A stretch of 23,458 bases of DNA, taken from Brachionus koreanus. Its lineage: Eukaryota > Rotifera > Eurotatoria > Ploima > Brachionidae. The position numbers were made by a program, and so were the translations under genes. The notes under the pieces are model-generated. The model ran no database searches, was not told the origin of the DNA, and worked only from the letters and a program-made list of their open reading frames with translations. The stretch lies in assembly GCA_016987375.1 (NCBI GenBank), contig PJRA01000272.1, positions 304,488 through 327,945 of the forward strand, in the 5' to 3' direction. Below, piece after piece: positions 19,671 to 23,458 of this stretch (its first letter is position 1; the number at the start of each line of letters is the position of its first letter).

Positions 19671-20022
19671 TTTTGATTTAAAATTTTTTTGTTTAAAAAA
19701 ATGAAAATTCTCAAACTAACCAAATTTCTTTTATATTAAATATTCAATTGAGAAAGAAATTTTTCAACCATCTCATCTTATTGTCTTGTTTACCAAACAT
19801 TGGTGTTTGTTGTTTGCTTGCCAAACTAGATAAACTAGATAAAATCTTGCTTACATAATTTTTAATTCACATTGACTTGACATCTAGATAAACTCCTTGT
19901 TCAATATTTTATTTTTTAAGTAGAGCTAAAAAAATTGTCTTTATGTTGTCAAGTCAGTTACTGGTCGTACACAAGCGAAAAAATTGTATCCATGCATATT
20001 TTGAATTTTTTCAAAATTAAAA
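19671..20022. promoter_or_regulatory. Divergent intergenic region, mini-protein / CCDC138-like
   Basis: The 352 bp between two opposite start codons must contain both transcription starts. A duplicated aaactagataaa-type word occurs near 19824-19843. No specific promoter motif can be supported. Confidence 0.4.
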
Positions 20023-21787
20023 ATGTTTAAATTCGAAAGCGATGACGAGTCTAACGAAAGCATTGATTATGTGAGCGATATCGAGCTCTATCGTAGTGAA
20101 AAATCGCTGAGTAAGATACATTCGCGAATCACCTCCAAAACTTGCTACAGCTTTGACGACAAAAGCGACTATTTTGACTCTGAATTCGCTACAAATTCTG
20201 GTTTAGAAACCCAAAACAATCTCATCAGTCCTCAGGCTGATCTGAAAAAAAATGACTTGAACAAAATTTATGTAAAATTAAACGAAATTCATTCAAAGCT
20301 ATTAGTAATTAAAATCTATTTAAAAGAAAAAATTAAAAAATTTAAAATTTATTTAAATTTAGAATGAATACAAGTCTCTTAAAATAAGAGAAGAAACTTT
20401 GAATGAAAAAGAGACCAGGATAAATTCGCAAAACTGTTTAAATTTTGACCAGATTAGGCAAAAGTATGATCAGGAAATTGAAAACATTAAAGAAGAAATA
20501 AAAAAAAAAAACTCTGAAAACAAGCGACTTAGTGAATCGTTTCGTGCCACTAAGGAATCCAATGAAAGCCTAAAAAATAAAGTAAAAAAAATTCAAAAAT
20601 AAATTAAATAAGCTTAAGAGTGATTTAGCTTACAGAAATTCAGTCAAAAAGTGATAAGTTAGAAAAACAAAATCAATCACTTAAGAACAGACTGGCAAAC
20701 TTGTTGAAAAAAATGGAATTCTCAGAAGAAAAAATTGTTCAAACTGCTGAAGTACAAAAAAATGAGTCAATTGTGATCAAAAAGCAGCTCCATATTGCAA
20801 GCCAAAATCAACTTCTGGAACCATTTGCTATTAGTGTCATGTGGATTAATGAAACTTTGCTTAAAGAACGACTTGATTTTAGTTTGCCTTTGAACAACGA
20901 CTCAAATTTAATTGAAAAAATTCAAAAATTACTTCCAACTTTATCCGATTTATTAATTAATTGCAAAAAATTTTTCAAGCAATATGAAGCTAGTTTTATG
21001 GAATTTATCTATCTATCCTTAATTCATTTTGATTTTAGCTTTCAAAATCAAGTAAATTTTAGAAATTAAAGAAAAAAAAATGCTATTTTATTTTAAGAAA
21101 ATAAATCTTTCGAACACATTCCGTCGTATCGGAGAAGAACTATTCAAAAGTGTTCAAAATTTCAGACAAAATGAAGACATTGGGGAGGAATTTTTGAATT
21201 TAATAGATTCCAAATCTCGTCTGCTGGCATGCTTAACCATTTTAAGAACTTTAAATCAAGGTTTAATTTATGTTATATAAAAATTGATGTTTAAATTTAA
21301 TTTTTTTTAAGTTGATTTGGTTATTCAAGTATTTGAGCTTGTAAAAGATGATCTAAAAGATGAGGATAATAAGAGGATATTTTTGAGCTTTAATGGTACT
21401 TGGACAATACTCAAATGGTGCAAATTGGGAAATCAAATTGCACTCAATTTAGCTATTGATGTTTATTTGTTGATGTCTATTGAATGGAGATCGGTTGGTA
21501 AATTTTTAGAATCATGCAGCAATGAGAGCTGGTTTAGCCAAATTTCTATTCTCTTGAGAAATTCTAATGTGAACTGTTCCCCTTCAACGAGTTCAAATTG
21601 TTTAGATTTGAAAGTAATTGAAAAGCTAAGTATTCTAATGCAAAAATTATCGAAAATACGATCAAACAAAAAATATTTTGATATGTTCTCTTTGACAAAT
21701 ATATTCAATGATTTGCTTAAGCGATTTGGGCATGAAAGTGAATTTTTGAAAATGAATTTAAAATCAATTATATTCAATTTAAAATGA
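20023..21787 (+). CDS. CCDC138: CCDC138-like coiled-coil protein (five exons)
   Basis: Exons 20023-20304, 20363-20581, 20629-21051, 21098-21260 and 21312-21787 join in frame to 520 residues; the introns are 58, 47, 46 and 51 bp, GT-AG. The N-terminal 80 residues are acidic and Ser-rich. About 80-225 is strongly heptad-like and Lys/Glu-rich (ENIKEEIKKKNSENKRLSES), a coiled coil. The C-terminal globular half carries the motifs that identify the family: TFRRIGEELFKS at the start of exon 4, then TILRTLNQVDL, KFLESCSNESWFSQISILLR and IEKLSILMQKLSKIRSNKK near 464-482. I recall the same order in vertebrate CCDC138, a centrosome/centriolar-satellite-associated protein; that family is longer (over 600 residues), so this N-terminus is shorter. 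Location and role are inferred. A poly(A) signal follows at 21822. Confidence 0.78.
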
Positions 21788-21821
21788 TTTTGTATTACCG
21801 ATTTTTATATTCTTTTTTTCT

Positions 21822-21827
21822 AATAAA
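21822..21827 (+). promoter_or_regulatory. Poly(A) signal AATAAA after the CCDC138-like gene
   Basis: AATAAA 35 bp after the stop codon, preceded by a T-rich stretch. Position and sequence fit a cleavage and polyadenylation signal. Confidence 0.55.
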
Positions 21828-22310
21828 CACTTAAATTTTTTCTTTCACTTTAGAATAATTAAAACAACAAAAGTTTTAAAATTCCATTAGTTTTGCTTCC
21901 TAGCCTGAATTTGTATCTAAATAGATTCAATATCTATGGCTTAATTGACTGAGCAAATTTTTCTTTTGATTTTTTAAGCTATAAAATAAATTTTTTTCAC
22001 AGTGAAAAAATTACGATAAATAATGCCATTAATCTAAATAAAAAATTGTTAGATATCATGAATTAGTTGAAAATTAAATATTTTTTTAATAATCATGAAA
22101 ACTTTTAAATATCAAGTTTACTCTATACAATAATAAAGGTTAATCAACAGGCTAGTGCGCATGTGACATAAGACCGATTAAGACTTTTTTTGTTCAAATT
22201 ATTAGAACTATTATTACCATTAATTACAAATTAAAAAAAATATATAATTGATTTTGAAGAAAATTATTTAAAAAATAAAAAAATTAAATATTTGAATTTT
22301 TTACAAAAGA
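21828..22310. other. AT-rich spacer, no gene seen
   Basis: No coding region, repeat or RNA gene could be supported between the CCDC138-like gene and the LINE 3' end. Confidence 0.55.
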
Positions 22311-22454
22311 TTCACGAATAATATAGTGAACAATTGGAATGCGCTGCCGACGTCGATTGTCACAGCAAGTTCAACCAATCAGTTCAAAAACAGATTGGAC
22401 AATGTCGGTAGAAACAAAAAAAACGAAAAGTCTACTATAGCGGGATTACGTTAG
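22311..22454 (+). mobile_element. 3' end of a CR1/L2-like LINE ORF
   Basis: A 47-codon open stretch ending in TAG at 22452-22454 matches the C-terminal end typical of CR1/L2-like ORF2 proteins: IVNNWNALPTSIV followed by SSTNQFKNRLDN. Sequence upstream is AT-rich and unrelated, so the copy is 5'-truncated, as usual for target-primed retrotransposition. The less AT-rich DNA after the stop (to about 22500) is probably its 3' untranslated region. Confidence 0.75.
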
Positions 22455-22613
22455 TCTTCCTGCTTTGTCAGTTTAGTTAAACTAAACTTAACTAATTTAA
22501 AATCAAGTAAATTTTAGAAACAGCAGATTCAATGAATTGTCTTGGCGAGTGTAATTTTAAAATGAAAATTTTCAAAGAAGCTCGTTCACAGTGAAAAAGT
22601 GATAAGTGTAAAA

Positions 22614-22674
22614 AATAATAGTTAATATTATTATTATTATCTTTTGAATAGAGGATAATAATAATATTATTAAC

Positions 22675-22711
<37 letters not shown>
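22614..22711. repeat. AT palindrome followed by an ATT microsatellite
   Basis: Arms of 28 bp at 22614-22641 and 22654-22681 are inverted complements with one mismatch around a 12-bp spacer (ttttgaatagag). The right arm runs straight into about ten ATT units (to 22711). Confidence 0.85.
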
Positions 22712-23085
22712 ATATTGATATTATTGAATATATGTAGAAAGCTTGAATGTTGCGAACTTCAATATTGATCTTTTGATGACAAAGCATTTATAAGTCTTGT
22801 ATAAAAAATTTTCTAACGTGTTTTCACCATTAGCCCTTACTTTCAAATTTAAATTTAAATAAATTGAATATTGAAAAAAAGTAATAGCAAAATTTTCCAA
22901 AGCTATATATTTATCATCTTTAATAATTTAAAACTATGAGTATTAAAATTTTATTTTCAAAATAAAAAGGTTATGAAATTTAAACGATCATCTGTGAGAC
23001 AACATAGCTCTCATTCGATTATTTAATCTCAGTTATAATTGTAAATTGTATTCTTAAATAAAAATTATAAAACATATAATGGAAT
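22712..23085. other. AT-rich spacer, no gene seen
   Basis: AT-rich sequence without supported features. The word atgacaaagca occurs at about 22776, as upstream of both ETHE1 genes. Confidence 0.5.
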
Positions 23086-23458
23086 TAAATTAATTATGAG
23101 AACTTAATAATCGATAAGTGTAAATTGAATCCAAAGCTGCTATTCTCCTATGTAAATAGCAAAAAAAATGTTAAGTGCAAAATTAGATCGCTGACTGATA
23201 AATTTGGAAATCAATTGATTAAAGGCAATGATATTTCAAAATGTCTAAATGATCATTTTTTCAGCTCATTTAAAGCGGATGATGAGTTAAATAGCGAACT
23301 AGAGTTCCCCTTAAGAACTCCACTAAATTGCATAGTAAATCCAAATTTGGTCTTTAGTCCAACTGCAATAAAAAAGAGACTTGATGAGCTGGACAAAAAC
23401 AAATCAATAGGCACTGATGGCATACATCCATATGTACTTAGAGAGTGCAGTGATGTAT
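23086..23458 (+). mobile_element. CR1/L2-like LINE ORF2 entering the RT domain, runs off the window
   Basis: An uninterrupted plus-strand frame of over 120 codons continues to the window edge without a stop. It starts in the linker between endonuclease and RT (KLLFSYVNSKKNVKCKIRSL, LTDKFGNQLIKGNDISKCLN then DHFFSSF). It then enters RT with FSPTAIKKRLDELDKNKSIG followed by TDGIHPYVLRECSD, the conserved first RT block of this LINE group. An in-frame TAA precedes it, so this copy lacks an intact endonuclease joined in frame here. It is better preserved than the LINE relics at 15-18 kb and is a different copy from the 3' end at 22311. Confidence 0.8.

Noticed and set aside
21463..21777. 104-codon minus-strand frame
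   Set aside because: Antisense of the last CCDC138-like exon, which has clear family motifs on the plus strand.
1..23458. CRISPR array, rRNA or tRNA genes, bacterial operon signals
   Set aside because: No regularly spaced repeats with unique spacers, no recognisable tRNA or rRNA sequence, and spliced genes show the DNA is eukaryotic.

Overview
The window looks like nuclear DNA of an animal with a small, very AT-rich genome. Genes have many short GT-AG introns (about 45-65 bp), spacers are almost pure A/T, and mobile-element relics are numerous. The protein set (persulfide dioxygenase, a SLC26 anion transporter with STAS domain, a CCDC138-like centrosomal protein) is metazoan. The intronless OafA-type acyltransferase and the base composition would fit a monogonont rotifer such as Brachionus, but that placement is inference only.

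Layout. 1-1.2 kb: spacer with AAGTC-rich fold-back repeats. 1.2-2.05 kb (-): three-exon ETHE1 gene. 3.4-4.5 kb (-): intronless membrane acyltransferase. 5.65-6.37 kb (+): decayed Ty3/gypsy pol fragment. 7.2-8.3 kb (-): broken multi-exon gene of unknown function, cut by a short poly(A)-tailed SINE-like insertion with a perfect 10-bp target duplication. 9.6-10.4 kb (-): second ETHE1 gene. 11.0-14.1 kb (+): seven-exon SLC26 transporter whose largest intron holds an inverted repeat and a 31-bp assembly gap. 14.65-18.76 kb: a nested transposon zone with a 302-bp MITE with TA duplication, a decayed LINE on the minus strand, a GGCC-rich foldback island lying inside that LINE, a CR1/L2-like LINE on the plus strand, and another AAGTC repeat. 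19.5-19.7 kb (-): a 40-residue cysteine-rich protein. 20.0-21.8 kb (+): five-exon CCDC138-like gene. 22.3-23.46 kb: the 3' end of one LINE copy, an AT palindrome/microsatellite, and the start of a better-preserved LINE running off the edge.

How genes may work together. ETHE1 oxidises glutathione persulfide to sulfite, which becomes sulfate; SLC26 proteins move sulfate and other anions. One ETHE1 copy and the SLC26 gene are head to head with about 610 bp between their start codons, so a shared promoter for sulfide disposal and anion export is a reasonable but untested idea. The two ETHE1 copies differ in the position of their second intron. The cysteine-rich mini-protein and the CCDC138-like gene form a second head-to-head pair, about 350 bp apart.

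No certain new system is visible. The least explained sequences are the GGCC-rich foldback island at 15.68-15.98 kb, the SINE-like element at 8.04-8.20 kb and the broken gene it interrupts.
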